A stretch of DNA of 64,000 nucleotides, taken from contig OY755196.1 in NCBI GenBank assembly GCA_963576735.1, forward strand, positions 9,653,912 through 9,717,911. Reading direction: 5' to 3'. The translations under genes and the position numbers were made by a program. Below, one piece after another: positions 55,601 through 62,935 of this stretch (positions are counted from its first letter, which is position 1; each line of letters begins with the position of its first letter). Below the pieces are notes generated by a model. That model ran no database searches, was not told the origin of the DNA, and was given only the letters and a program-made list of their open reading frames with translations. The DNA comes from Bedellia somnulentella (taxonomy: Eukaryota; Arthropoda; Insecta; Lepidoptera; Bedelliidae).

Positions 55601-58600
55601 ATAGAAATCGGTAGACAAACACCGAAATTATACATAAAATAAGCCACCGCGCCCGTGACCAAAACCAAATCTTTACTAATTTACATATAACATACTAGAT
55701 GGCGCCAGTAGTTGCATCCTACATCACGTAATGAAATGATTTATTTTTTAGATTGTTATAAATACTTCATAGCGTTTTATTTAAAAAATTTGCTATTAAA
55801 CGGAAATACTGAACCGTTCATCAAAGCGCATTTAAAATCACCAAATTACACTGTTTAGGGATTGAAAAGAAAGAAAAAAGAAAGTCCATTACAATATTGA
55901 CGTTAGCCCGGAAACATCCTGCATAGAGCCCTAAAGACACAGAACCATTTTATCATTAATGTAATCATATTATTCTAACAGGGTTTCAAACTAAGATATC
56001 TTTGGACTTGGTAGTATTTTCATTGCTTGTATTTTATTCAAGGCTCAACAATCAGTCCGCTACACCGCCGATAACTCTGGGTACCACGGCGCGTTCAACA
56101 TAAACACCAGCGACGACCACTACCGTCACACTGCCAGCTTCGCGTTGGGAGAACAGGCTGTGAGACTTCTGAGAGATCAGGTAAACATGTGGCTTACTTA
56201 TTTACACAGAGTGAAGTGAGAAGAGCGTGTACGAGAAGAATAATGAATGGTAGGGAAGCAAAAAGTCTGGTCACGACTGTATGGAGTAAAATTGCGGTTG
56301 ATAGTTTCTGCCTGAAGTGGGAATAAGGGGCGTGAGTAGGTAACGCAAAATAATGCATAATAGAAAAAGATCAAAGCGATGCCGATGGATGAAAGCAGCG
56401 CAGCGTCTTTTGACTCAAAATGATGAACGAATGTCAGAAGAATTAAGTAATTTTATGACCACTTTGATCTGTCTTAAGATCATTCGCAGCAATCACATGA
56501 TATTCTGAAAAAAACCAACGAAGATACAATTTTATGAAACACAGGAGTAATTTTATTAATATCTTTACAGAATGCACCACTACAAAACCCAGCTCAGCAG
56601 CAATATGTGACGAACCCTCAGATTCTACTTCAGAACCAACATCCGTCGTTGGACTACTACTTACTACAACAGCAATACACTCCAATCAATCAAAATGTAT
56701 TCCCAGTTCCAAACAACATTTATTACCAACCTACTCCATTCTTCCATTCAAATAACTATATTGCCCAGCATTCGTTAAGAAATACAGCAGACAACAAAAA
56801 AGAGACAGTAGATTCACCATCTCTTCCTAAAGAGATTGATAACGAACCTATTAATAATTCCATCCAACCGATATTACAAGTGTTTAAAGACTACAACTGT
56901 TCTGAAGATAAACATAATGCTCCGAGAGATTTATCTCCGATAGAACAAGTAAATTTTCTCGGTAATCAAGGAACAGCAAAGAGTCTTCAAGATGGAAACA
57001 TAAGACACAATTCAAGAAGTGAAAGAGTTCTAGTGACATATGATACTACAACAGCGGCTTCAGATTCTGATGATGAGAGTAGCAGTATTTCACAATTGGT
57101 TAAATCCACTCAAGACTTAATATCTAATGACGATTTGCTATATATCAATCATGCCGCAGAGAAATACAATGGAGGCCATAATGACGATGATATAAAACCA
57201 AAAGAGAAATTTAGCTTACGCCAAGAGCAGACCAATAGATACAACTATATAACGCAAGCCCCAAAAACCGAGATCACAGTTAGAGCAAAACTTGGATCTA
57301 TTGTTTACAATGATATTGTAAATTTGACGAATGATCGAAAGAATAGAATACTAACATCAAATCAAAACGAACCAGGGTTCAAATCACCTATTGTAGTTCA
57401 AGATGATTCAGTGAATGATTTTAAGCAAGAATGGGTAAACAATATCGTATCGACTGTATCGCCATACCTAGCTGAAGGTTATGAAGTCACCGATGTAAGA
57501 AACACAGTTAATACTGAAAACTTTATGAATGCGCAAGAGAACGCTGTGTCTAGTGAATCCTTGAGACCTTTGGGACAAAAATATCTTACACCTATAACAG
57601 TTGCTTTAAGGCTGCATAATTCTAATGATTCTGATGTTCTCAATAATCTTGATGATTTTCAAGTATCTGATAGTGAAATAGTTTCAAAAAAGGTGAAACC
57701 GGATACAGAAAAAACGATTGTAGAGATTCAAGAGTCCATTCCATTGGAAACTATTCATATAAATGAAGTAGAATATCACCAGCAATATTTAGAAGACGGA
57801 AAGCCTAATAAGGGTGATAATATTGGAAATATGGCGAAAACATTATATGATCGATATGTTCAAGACTTGGAATCATCAAAGAAAATTCAGAACAAAATAA
57901 CAGAAAATTTCTACAAATATGGTATGATGACAAAAAATCAATCTGAAGGCGATCAGAATTCTATTAATGATTCAGAAGATTATTTGCAACCAAGTGAAAA
58001 TATTCAAACAAACTACGAATCACATCCAGATGAAGAAACCAGTGCTTCTCATCAAAGAAATAGTATTTTTGACCATCTGTTTCCGCGTAAAAAACCTAAC
58101 AAGCTCATACAACCCATAATCATTGAAAAAGAAGTCCCAGTCACAAAATATGTGGATAGATATATTGACAAACCAGTTCCGGAACCAGTTGAAGTGATAA
58201 AAGAAGTTAATAAACCGTTCGTATTACCTGTTCCGTATGAGAAAATCGTAGAAAAGCCTGTAGAAGTAACTAGATATGTTGATAAACCATATGGAGTACC
58301 TCAGCCATACCCAGTTGAAATCAAAGTGCCTTATCCAGTTGAACAGAAAATTTACGTTGATCGTCCTATCCATATTCCTTATCACACAGAGAAAGTTATA
58401 GAAAAACAATTTATTCGTCCTGTAGCTGTACCTACTGCAGTACCCTATGGTGTACCTGTGGAGCAAAAAGTTTTATACCCAGTCCCAGTAACAATTGAAA
58501 TTGAAAAGCCTGTACCTGTAGAAACAATAATAGAAAAGCGTATACCTGTACCGTATCCAGTTGATAGACCTGTTCCTTACGAAACTAAAGTCCCGATTCC

Positions 58601-59510
58601 TGTTCCTGTAGAAAAAAAAGTACCAGTGACTGTGACTGTTGAAAAAATTGTAGAAAAGCCTTATCCTGTGACTCAATATGTAGAAAAACCTGTTCGTGTA
58701 GAAGTTCCTGTACCGAAACCTATTCCAGTTCCATATGGATATCCTCAACCATACCCTGTTGACAGAATTGTTGAGAAAAAAGTTCCTTATCCTGTCCCAG
58801 TAGATAGAATTGTCGAAAAAAAAGTCCCATACCCAGTTGAGACTATAGTTGAAAAACCAGTTGTTGTAAATAAGTATGTTGATAGACCGTATCCTGTAGA
58901 AACGAGAGTCCCTTATCCAGTTGAAAAAATTGTTGAAAAGAAAGTTCCCTACCCCGTTAAGGTTCCTTATGAAGTTAAGGTGCCTTATCCTGTAGAAAAA
59001 ATTGTTGAGAAGCCTGTTCATATACCTGTGAAGGTGCCATATGCCGTTCAAACTTTATTACCCGTGCCGTATTCGTCTCATTCTTATAGTCATTCTAAGT
59101 ACAGTCCAAATGAACATAAGTTAGGTTTATCGTCTCCGTATTTAACGAAATCCAATCAACAGCAGGTTCAGAGTGTTCCATGGGGAAATTTCTATGCGTC
59201 GTCATACCAACACCATTATGTAAATAATTCAAAGGACAACTTGTTAAAACGCTCTCCCCTGCTGTCTAAATATTTGGAATATGTTACCAATGTTCAAAAT
59301 TCTCGGTATTTTGGTCCTCCCCCAGTAAAATCTTCAAAAGACTCATGGAATGACGATAGCGGTGATTCTTCATCAGAATATAAACTAAGGAGGACTGATC
59401 GAATGCCAAAATTAACTAATTTGAGACTTGAATACGGTTTTAAGCCTCCATTAATTCCTAGCACAGAAGTTGATTTAGACGGCATACCAATTAATAAGGA
59501 GGAATCTTAA
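43571..59510 (+). CDS. Secreted cuticle-like protein with RR-like motif and a long V/P/K repeat domain (5-exon model)
   Basis: Exons 43571-43631 (ATG at 43629), 44241-44297, 54171-54263, 56043-56180, 56571-59510; all introns are phase 0 with GT/AG ends, giving 1076 residues. Order: signal peptide MWIAVLLFMTASQVLG (1-16); Gln-rich stretch; YYVHLPQAQQSVRYTADNSG then YHGAF (about 43-68), which follows the Rebers-Riddiford chitin-binding pattern (YxVxLPxG...VxYxADxxGY) but lacks the usual PDG turn; an acidic, Asn/Ser-rich region (about 100-600); about 320 residues (610-930) of KVPYPVEKIVEKPV-type repeats rich in Val, Pro, Lys and Tyr; a basic/Ser-rich tail. A secreted matrix protein, probably of cuticle or another chitin-bearing layer, is the best reading; the repeat domain may be fibrous. 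I cannot name an orthologue. Exon 5 is by far the longest uninterrupted frame here. Confidence 0.8.
43648..43791. mobile_element. MITE M2 unit in intron 1
   Basis: TCAAGCACGAGC ... GCTCGTGCTTGCCC with the common core TAGTTTAAACACGG. It lies only ~16 bases after the exon 1 donor. Confidence 0.7.
43818..44140 (+). repeat. SINE-B copy in intron 1
   Basis: GGGTTCAAATCCCGGGTC (B box) through CACCAGGTGATAGGGTCACG to TCAAACTATTCGGG; head partly degraded. Confidence 0.75.
44141..44176 (-). repeat. SINE-A 5'-end fragment
   Basis: GGGGTAGTGCTATTCTAAGC through CACTACACAGC, about 65 bases before the exon 2 acceptor. Confidence 0.65.
44241..44297 (+). CDS. Exon 2 of the cuticle-like gene: signal peptide
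   Basis: 19 codons, WIAVLLFMTASQVLGQVNP, between TTTCTTTTCAG and GTGAGTC. With the Met of exon 1 this is a classical signal peptide; predicted cleavage after ...VLG. Confidence 0.8.
44352..44960 (+). repeat. SINE-C copy split by SINE-B, intron 2
   Basis: Left arm CATGAAAACCTTTTGTGGGG (44360) and again TTATGAATACCTCATGTCGG (44814), then core 44868-44940 (TAGCTCAGTTGGCAGAGCG, GGTTCGATCCCCGC). The SINE-B inserted in the outer arm. Confidence 0.65.
44412..44776 (+). repeat. SINE-B copy (subfamily b) nested in SINE-C
   Basis: TSD TTATCCTTTAT on both sides (44401-44411 region and 44777-44787). Almost identical to the copy at 39718, so recent. Confidence 0.87.
45037..45656. mobile_element. hAT-like MITE split by SINE-A, intron 2
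   Basis: 8-bp TSD GTACCTAA at 45029-45036 and 45657-45664, the hAT length. Termini TACAGATGCACCGAA and TTCGGTGCAACACTA are inverted copies. The ATTCGG(T) motif repeats inside. Confidence 0.8.
45269..45509 (-). repeat. SINE-A copy (A3) nested in the hAT-like MITE
   Basis: TSD TTTTTGATCA at 45259-45268 and 45510-45519. Confidence 0.9.
45676..45791 (-). repeat. SINE-B 3' half
   Basis: ACGTTCAGGCCGTATATCCC to TTTTGCTTGGACAGTGTA. Confidence 0.7.
45845..46085 (-). repeat. SINE-A copy (A1)
   Basis: ACATACATATACTCACGGC to GCCGACATTACACAGC. Confidence 0.82.
46210..46530 (-). mobile_element. LINE-R 3' end split by SINE-A
   Basis: GATCGCCACTTCGTACG ... CATCAATCTTTTCAT, then after 46480 CATGCTATTTTATTGCTCG; the parts join in normal LINE-R order. 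Confidence 0.75.
46295..46480 (+). repeat. SINE-A, 5'-truncated, nested in LINE-R
   Basis: Exact TSD ATCTTTTCAT (46285-46294, 46481-46490) with a missing head: a clear case of truncation at insertion into the partner LINE's sequence. Confidence 0.88.
46531..47099. other. AT-rich intron sequence
   Basis: No repeat recognised; a TTCTTTCTTTCTTTCC run precedes it. Confidence 0.4.
47100..47273 (+). mobile_element. Retroelement 3' end with (TTC)n tail
   Basis: GCGGCAGAATAACAGCGTC, GGGCAGGCACTATGCTGAGC, then GGAAATAAATGTATTTTC (poly(A) signal) and TTCTTCTTCTTC. Reads as a LINE 3' UTR; clade unknown. Confidence 0.5.
47274..47501 (+). repeat. SINE-A, 5'-truncated
   Basis: Starts TTAGCACTATCCCATTTC, ends GTATATGTATGTATG. 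Inserted directly in the (TTC)n tail. Confidence 0.82.
47745..47975 (+). repeat. SINE-B, 5'-truncated
   Basis: GTTAATTTATCATGAATTTAAC to CCCCTTCGGGAATATATGG. Confidence 0.72.
48254..48646 (-). repeat. SINE-A (A2) split by SINE-B
   Basis: Tail part 48254-48287 (ACATATACTCACGGCTG) and head part 48511-48646 (GATGGTAGAAATAAAGTATC ... GCCGGCACTACACGGC) flank a SINE-B piece. Confidence 0.7.
48288..48508 (+). repeat. SINE-B 3' part nested in SINE-A
   Basis: AGGAAACCCACATGGCTGAG to GGCGTGAACGTTTATG. Confidence 0.78.
48690..48880 (+). mobile_element. Retroelement ORF C-terminus fragment (family L3)
   Basis: CTGGTCCAGAGGATTTCGC, GTGGAAATGCTGCCAGTGTG and GGGAACCTTTGGGCCGGG match the reverse of 26100-26190. 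Confidence 0.55.
48906..49062 (-). repeat. Degenerate SINE-A (A2) 5' part
   Basis: ATCGCCTCTTACGACACCCG and AAGCTGACACTAGACAGCC. Confidence 0.6.
49314..49549 (+). mobile_element. LINE-R 3' end with exact TSD
   Basis: TSD TATTATGTACAT at 49302-49313 and 49550-49561. Runs ATCTATAGAGCTAGAGTGG to GGCGTGAGTATATGTATG; the frame is broken by a stop. Confidence 0.87.
49601..49830 (+). repeat. SINE-A copy (diverged)
   Basis: GTGTAGTGTCGGCTTAGAAT to GTGAGTATATGTATG; probable TSD ATATAAAAAT. The GCGATGCGG block is deleted. Confidence 0.8.
49835..50154. other. No recognisable feature
   Basis: AT-rich intron sequence. Confidence 0.4.
50155..50221 (-). repeat. SINE-A 3' fragment
   Basis: ACACATATACTCACAACT to AGAATTAGAAATTCC. 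Confidence 0.65.
50407..50592 (-). repeat. SINE-A with a LINE-R-like 3' end
   Basis: Opens ATACTCACGCCATTA (the LINE-R terminus) and continues ATTCCTCAGCCATTCTTCG (SINE-A). The SINE-A hairpin region between is absent. Confidence 0.65.
50647..50737 (-). mobile_element. Short 5'-truncated LINE insertion with 23-bp TSD
   Basis: Direct repeats 50624-50646 and 50738-50760 (AAAGGTCATAACCTGATAAA) enclose CTCCTTTTTTTGAAGTCGG on the plus strand, the reverse of a LINE 3' end (CCGACTTCAAAAAAAGGAG). Confidence 0.75.
51060..51410 (-). mobile_element. LINE 3' end (RTE-like), RT C-terminus
   Basis: Minus strand encodes SGVTVIARKIAKLKWQLAEH, MAHRTDGRWGSKVLE, the LKWQWAGHIARR-type motif after the RT domain. 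The 3' end carries the GTCCACTGCTGGAGATAGGC signature; frameshifted. Confidence 0.78.
51415..51560 (+). repeat. SINE-D (tRNA-derived)
   Basis: A box TGGCCTAGTGGATGGAGC and B box GGTTCGATCCCCGCC spaced ~45 bases apart, then an AAACATTTATGTGATGAATT tail. Confidence 0.7.
51612..52388 (-). repeat. SINE-A copy (A1) nested in SINE-B, itself interrupted
   Basis: Tail part 51612-51674 and body 52222-52388; between them an unrelated AT-rich insert flanked by GAAATTA. Confidence 0.8.
51675..52221. mobile_element. Unclassified insertion inside SINE-A
   Basis: ~547 bp bounded by GAAATTA on both sides (AATTAGAAATTA|GTAAAG ... AATGAAATTA|CTCAGCC). Starts with (GTAAA)n; contains CATTTATTTGGCAAATTAAC. May be a reversed LINE with a TTTAC-type tail. 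Confidence 0.5.
52511..53260. other. No recognisable feature
   Basis: Intron sequence; AT-rich with a GC-richer patch near 52620-52670. No ORF supported. Confidence 0.4.
53262..53410 (+). mobile_element. LINE-R 3' end, diverged
   Basis: AAGAATAAAAGGGCATGTATG to GGCGTGAGTATATATGTG. Confidence 0.7.
53423..53639 (+). repeat. Two SINE-A 3' parts in tandem
   Basis: 53423-53568 (GGGCGATGCGGTTGGAG ... AACCGTGAGTATATG) is followed at once by 53569-53639 (ATCCTTAGCTATGGCTACC ... GTATATGTATGTATG). Confidence 0.7.
53640..54015 (+). mobile_element. Retroelement ORF C-terminus, copy 2 (family L2), intron 2
   Basis: KYSNLAEEHYFSAFTVETLG, RRFFKEISTRLIEKCGDPG and QRISLAIQRGNAASLLGTLP, stop at 53897; the frame is intact over the kept part. 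About 95% like 12260-12630. Confidence 0.68.
54171..54263 (+). CDS. Exon 3 of the cuticle-like gene
   Basis: 31 codons, GQAVFQWGWQQQVPPGSEPA then TSGQYYVHLPQ, between TTGTGTTTCAG and GTAATAT. It carries the first half of the RR-like motif (YYVHLP). Confidence 0.85.
54473..54588 (-). repeat. SINE-A (A2) 3' part, intron 3
   Basis: TTTTCACGGCCATAAATCCC to TTGTAAAACAAAGG. Confidence 0.65.
54682..54906 (+). repeat. SINE-A copy (A2), intron 3
   Basis: ATGTAGTGCCGGCTTAGATT to GCTAACCCTTTTTGGGGTTT; the TATG tail is missing. Confidence 0.78.
55021..55860 (+). mobile_element. Hel-1 (non-autonomous Helitron), 3'-truncated, intron 3
   Basis: Starts TCTATACTTATAATAAATCT, has short CTGT repeats, TTAACAAAACTTGGTACAAT and ATACTAGATGGCGCCAGTAG. 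About 97% identical to the complete copy at 60857 but lacks its last ~110 bases. Confidence 0.8.
56043..56180 (+). CDS. Exon 4 of the cuticle-like gene: RR-like core
   Basis: 46 codons beginning AQQSVRYTADNSGYHGAFNI and ending EQAVRLLRDQ; acceptor ATTCAAG, donor GTAAAC. The VRYTADNSGYHG core is the chitin-binding signature of CPR proteins. Confidence 0.87.
56205..56345 (+). mobile_element. Degenerate LINE-R-like 3' end, intron 4
   Basis: GAAGAGCGTGTACGAGAAG, GGTAGGGAAGCAAAAAGTC, GATAGTTTCTGCCTG and GGGGCGTGAGTAGG keep the LINE-R order with heavy divergence. Confidence 0.45.
56571..59510 (+). CDS. Exon 5 (terminal) of the cuticle-like gene
   Basis: 979 codons plus stop, opening NAPLQNPAQQQYVTNPQ right after ATCTTTACAG. 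An acidic disordered region is followed from about 58110 to 59070 by tandem PYPVEKIVEK / PVPVDRIVEKKV-type repeats in which Val alternates with Pro, Glu or Lys. The last ~145 residues are Ser/Tyr-rich and basic. No internal stop or frameshift. Long open frames on the opposite strand here are by-products of the repeat. Confidence 0.9.
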   Translation, partial: NAPLQNPAQQQYVTNPQILLQNQHPSLDYYLLQQQYTPINQNVFPVPNNIYYQPTPFFHSNNYIAQHSLRNTADNKKETVDSPSLPKEIDNEPINNSIQPILQVFKDYNCSEDKHNAPRDLSPIEQVNFLGNQGTAKSLQDGNIRHNSRSERVLVTYDTTTAASDSDDESSSISQLVKSTQDLISNDDLLYINHAAEKYNGGHNDDDIKPKEKFSLRQEQTNRYNYITQAPKTEITVRAKLGSIVYNDIVNLTNDRKNRILTSNQNEPGFKSPIVVQDDSVNDFKQEWVNNIVSTVSPYLAEGYEVTDVRNTVNTENFMNAQENAVSSESLRPLGQKYLTPITVALRLHNSNDSDVLNNLDDFQVSDSEIVSKKVKPDTEKTIVEIQESIPLETIHINEVEYHQQYLEDGKPNKGDNIGNMAKTLYDRYVQDLESSKKIQNKITENFYKYGMMTKNQSEGDQNSINDSEDYLQPSENIQTNYESHPDEETSASHQRNSIFDHLFPRKKPNKLIQPIIIEKEVPVTKYVDRYIDKPVPEPVEVIKEVNKPFVLPVPYEKIVEKPVEVTRYVDKPYGVPQPYPVEIKVPYPVEQKIYVDRPIHIPYHTEKVIEKQFIRPVAVPTAVPYGVPVEQKVLYPVPVTIEIEKPVPVETIIEKRIPVPYPVDRPVPYETKVPIPVPVEKKVPVTVTVEKIVEKPYPVTQYVEKPVRVEVPVPKPIPVPYGYPQPYPVDRIVEKKVPYPVPVDRIVEKKVPYPVETIVEKPVVVNKYVDRPYPVETRVPYPVEKIVEKKVPYPVKVPYEVKVPYPVEKIVEKPVHIPVKVPYAVQTLLPVPYSSHSYSHSKYSPNEHKLGLSSPYLTKSNQQQVQSVPWGNFYASSYQHHYVNNSKDNLLKRSPLLSKYLEYVTNVQNSRYFGPPPVKSSKDSWNDDSGDSSSEYKLRRTDRMPKLTNLRLEYGFKPPLIPSTEVDLDGIPINKEES

Positions 59511-59596
59511 ATTAAGTTCAAAATGGTTTAGTATTTATTTGTTGTTAGCGTTTGTTTGTTAAGTCACTGTATTCTTTGTGTAAATAATTTGTTATA

Positions 59597-59632
59597 AATA
59601 AATTTTAGTAATGTTGAATGCTTTTTAATAAA
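59597..59632 (+). promoter_or_regulatory. Two polyadenylation signals of the cuticle-like gene
   Basis: AATAAA at 59597-59602 and again at 59627-59632, 87 and 117 bases after the stop. A SINE-B begins at about 59650, so the 3' UTR is short. Confidence 0.7.
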
Positions 59633-59649
59633 CGATCCTTTTACCTTTC

Positions 59650-59922
59650 ACGTCGAATATCCCCAAAGAGGTTGGCAGAAGTACTAATACTTCTCAACAT
59701 CACGTGACTTTGTCACCTGGTGTTCAGAGTACCCACGCTGTGCTTGGACAGTGTACTCACGTGATAAGGCGTATCGCTGTTTTGTACGAATACGCTATCA
59801 CATGACTAAGTCTCAACCATTGGGTTCCTCACGATGTTTTCCCTCACCGTTAACAACCATGATAAATAACAAATTGGTTTAGGCCCGACTCGGGATTCGA
59901 TTTGAGCTATCACGGTTGCGGT
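59650..59922 (-). repeat. SINE-B copy
   Basis: ACGTCGAATATCCCCAAAG to GAGCTATCACGGTTGC; small deletions in the B-box region. Confidence 0.75.
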
Positions 59923-60040
59923 TGGTTGGTTTTCCCTTTGACCCTTTTCCTAAATCAAGAGAGGTGTATTGCTAAAAATTTTGATCTCTAGAAATAGAAA
60001 AAAAAAACATCTTTCTGAAGCAAAGTTAGACTTAATTATG

Positions 60041-60163
60041 GGACTGTGTATTCGTACAAAACGTGGGTACTTTGAACACCAGGTGACATTATCAATGATG
60101 TTCAGAAGTATTAATTCCTTCGCCAACCCCTTCTTCGATTTACGGCGTTAACGTTTGAGTCTT
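60041..60163 (+). repeat. SINE-B 3' part
   Basis: GACTGTGTATTCGTAC, CACCAGGTGACATTATC and CGGCGTTAACGTTTGAG. Confidence 0.65.
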
Positions 60164-60206
60164 TCATTCTCCATGTTTAGATGCCAATTATTGAACACTT
60201 CACTTA

Positions 60207-60421
60207 GGGCCAGTTTTTTGATCCGGAGTTAAAAATATAACCATTTCTTACATTGACTATAGTTAAATGACTAACCAGTAGTTAAATCGTAAATCCATTT
60301 TGCGATATTTGACAATTAGTTACTCTATCCACGGGTCAAAAAATGCATTTTGCTGATATCTAACTAATAGTTACGATATTTAACAAATTGTTGAGTTAAC
60401 CACGGATCAAAAAACTAGCCC
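60207..60421. mobile_element. Harbinger-like MITE M4
   Basis: TIR GGGC(C/T)AGTTTTTTGATCCG at 60207 and, inverted, ending at 60421; TTA duplicated outside both ends (60204-60206, 60422-60424). 215 bp, non-coding. Confidence 0.82.
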
Positions 60422-60459
60422 TTAGGGCCTTATTTTAAAAAGGCGGGAAGCTGCTCTGA

Positions 60460-60580
60460 CTGTCAAGAATAAAAGAGCCTGTAAGAGAGATTTAGGAATA
60501 TAAGGGAAGTAAGAAGGAGGTGTCACAATCTTTGTAAGTATCTCTAGCTACCCCAATGAGAATTAATGGCGTAAATATAA
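60460..60580 (+). mobile_element. Degenerate LINE-R-like fragment
   Basis: CAAGAATAAAAGAGCCTG, GGGAAGTAAGAAGGAGG and CCCCAATGAGAATTAATGGCG. Confidence 0.45.
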
Positions 60581-60856
60581 GTACTAAATTCACAGTAAAC
60601 GGTAAGTGAATTAAAGCATAATGTGAAAATAATTGATGCAAAATATTTTGCAAAACATGAATGGAGTTATTATTTAGATCAAACCTAGTCGACTAGAGAT
60701 TATCTAGATTATCTAGTTGACTAGATTTTATCTCTATACAGCTTAAAATGATGTCCAAAATAACAATAGCCTTGTTTTAAAATGTACAAACAAAAATAAT
60801 GACAAAAATTATATAGTTTGAATGTTTTTGGTCATGAAAACCTCATGTGGGGATTA

Positions 60857-60975
60857 TCTATACTTATAATAAATCTGTAGAGAGGTCAATTCTGTACATG
60901 AAATATATTTTCAAAATAACCATTAGGTGGTGATTAGGGATCGATACTGATGCCAAAAATGCAATCAGTAAAATT

Positions 60976-61057
<82 letters not shown>

Positions 61058-61780
61058 GGTTTGTATGTTCCTTATGGAAACAAAAACTACTCGACGGATT
61101 TTAACGAAACTTGGTACAATTATTCTTCATACACCTGCGCAGGTTTTTGTATACTTTTCAGCAGAGTAGTAAAGGGGAATTTTGGGAAATTTTGGGAAAA
61201 CGGGAGAAGTTACTCCATTTTTTAAGCTTCCGTCGCGTGTGCAGCCTCAATGGTTAAACTTACATAGAAATCATGTGTGACGGAAATATTCTTCATAAAA
61301 TTATCTAAAAAAAATCCCGAGCAGTTTATGTCTATCTTTTACTCGTCTCACTCATCTCAAATTTAAAAAAGGTAACATTATTACCTATTCAATAAAAAAA
61401 GAATCATAGAAATCGGTAGACAAACACCGAAATTATACATAAAATAAGCCATCGCACCCGTGATCAAAACCAAATCTTTACTAATTTACATATAACATAC
61501 TAGATGGCGCGAGTAGTTGCATCCTAAATCACGTAATGATTTATTTTTTAGATTGTTATAAATACTTCATTGCGTTTTATTCCAAAATTTGCTATTAAAC
61601 GGAAATACTGAACCGTTCATCAAAGCGCATTTAAAATCACCAAACTAAGTTTAGGGAGTGCTATAAATTTAATAAATTGAAAACATTGCGCTGAATTTCA
61701 CAATGCTTGAGCAGTGACTGAAGAAACCTCAGATATTTAAAAAACAACGCTACCCGTGCGAAGCTGAGACGATCCACTAG
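60857..61780 (+). mobile_element. Hel-1, complete non-autonomous Helitron
   Basis: Begins TC (TCTATACTTATAATAAATC), ends GCTGAGACGATCCACTAG, and sits between A and T of the SINE-C sequence GATTA|TTACT without a target duplication, all standard for Helitrons. Contains ~19 CTGT units where the 55021 copy has few. No Rep/helicase ORF. Confidence 0.85.
60980..61056 (+). repeat. (CTGT)n microsatellite inside Hel-1
   Basis: About 19 uninterrupted CTGT units; creates a spurious open frame (LSVCLSVCLSV...). Confidence 0.9.
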
Positions 61781-61957
61781 TTACTAATAATTAAAGAATA
61801 AATAAAGGAAAGAAAAATTTCGACGCAGACGGGAATCGAACCCGCGACCTCGGGTATACGCCCCCGTCGCTCTGCCAATTGAGCTACCGTGTCAATGGCT
61901 GCCAGCGCGAAATTCTTCTATCCTTTGTTTCTTTTATACTTTTAAGTATAAAAGAAA

Positions 61958-62787
61958 CAACGAGTTGCGTCGCGTGCAGGAGGTTCGAGATTTAGGGGTT
62001 AATTTCACATCAAACCTTTCTTTTCGTAATCACATTGTCGACATTTGCAAGAAAGCTTTTAAAATGCTTGGTTTTATAATACGCACATCTCGTGAGTTTA
62101 CAAATTTTAGAGCGATGAGGGCACTGTACAATGCTTTAGTTAGGAGCAAACTTGAATTCAATTCAGTCATATGGGCTCCACATGAAACAAAATACTGTCT
62201 TATGTTGGAGAAAATCCAAAATAAATTTACTCGGTTCCTTTATTTTAAAATGTATGGAGTCTACCCTTACTATCCTTTGATGTACCCTACATTGTTCGTA
62301 TTGGGTATGGTAGGGTACACCAAACTGGGTGTGAGGAGGGAGCTCAATTTAATTATTTATCTATTTAAAATTTTGAGAGGTTCTACACAAAACACCATTA
62401 TAATGAGCCAACTTAGGCTGAACGTTCCAAGTGGTGCGCTTAGGCGGCGGCTGGGTCGTCTTCTCGAAGTTCCTGCATCGCGTACCAACCTATTGAGAGA
62501 GAGCTCTCTTACGCGCGCAATAGCTGCAGTTAACCATATTGCCGAACAAACGGACATATTTTCCTGTTCCTTGGCTCACTTCACAAGCGTAGCTTTATAT
62601 TTTTGTGTTACGGTGTGTAAAATTTAATTAGTGTGTAATTTGGTTAATTTATTTCTTTGTTTGTACTCTGTTCTTTAAATTAGGTTGTAAATATATTGTC
62701 TTTATGTGAAATATAGCTGAATTGGGTTATGAAAATCTGTAATGGTTATATTTATGAATAAATAAATAAATAAATAAAATAAATAAA
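61958..62787 (+). mobile_element. LINE 3' end (CR1/Jockey-like) inserted in SINE-C
   Basis: A 220-codon frame to 62627 reads VRDLGVNFTSNLSFRNHIVD, ICKKAFKMLGFIIRTSREF, ALYNALVRSKLEFNSVIWAP and LEKIQNKFTRFLYFKMYGV: the thumb and C-terminal region of Jockey/CR1-type reverse transcriptases. The 3' UTR ends in (AATA)n. 5'-truncated. Confidence 0.82.
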
Positions 62788-62935
62788 AAAAGTAGTGTTT
62801 GCGTTCCCTACCTCCGAATTTTTTACAAATTTGGAAGGCCACTTGTCTACCTTTTCAGATAGAATGCAAATGTTGAGAACGCGAATGTTAATTTGACTTT
62901 ACTAATAATTAAAGAATAATGCTGAATAAGAATAT

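Larger units (their letters stand above)
60830..62836 (-). repeat. SINE-C copy split by a Helitron and by a LINE
   Basis: Pieces: 60830-60856 (TCATGAAAACCTCATGTGGG), 61781-61957 (tRNA-like core 61824-61893 on the minus strand) and about 62788-62836 (AGTAGTGTTTGCGTTCCC). Without the two inserts they line up with the copy at 34570. Confidence 0.75.

Noticed and set aside
58473..59051. 192-codon open frame on the minus strand (and 80 codons at 58224-58466)
   Set aside because: Antisense shadow of the V/P/K repeat domain; composition (N, F, R, Y, I) is what the reverse of those codons must give.
60950..61225. 91-codon frame LSVCLSVCLSV
   Set aside because: Translation of the CTGT microsatellite inside a Helitron.
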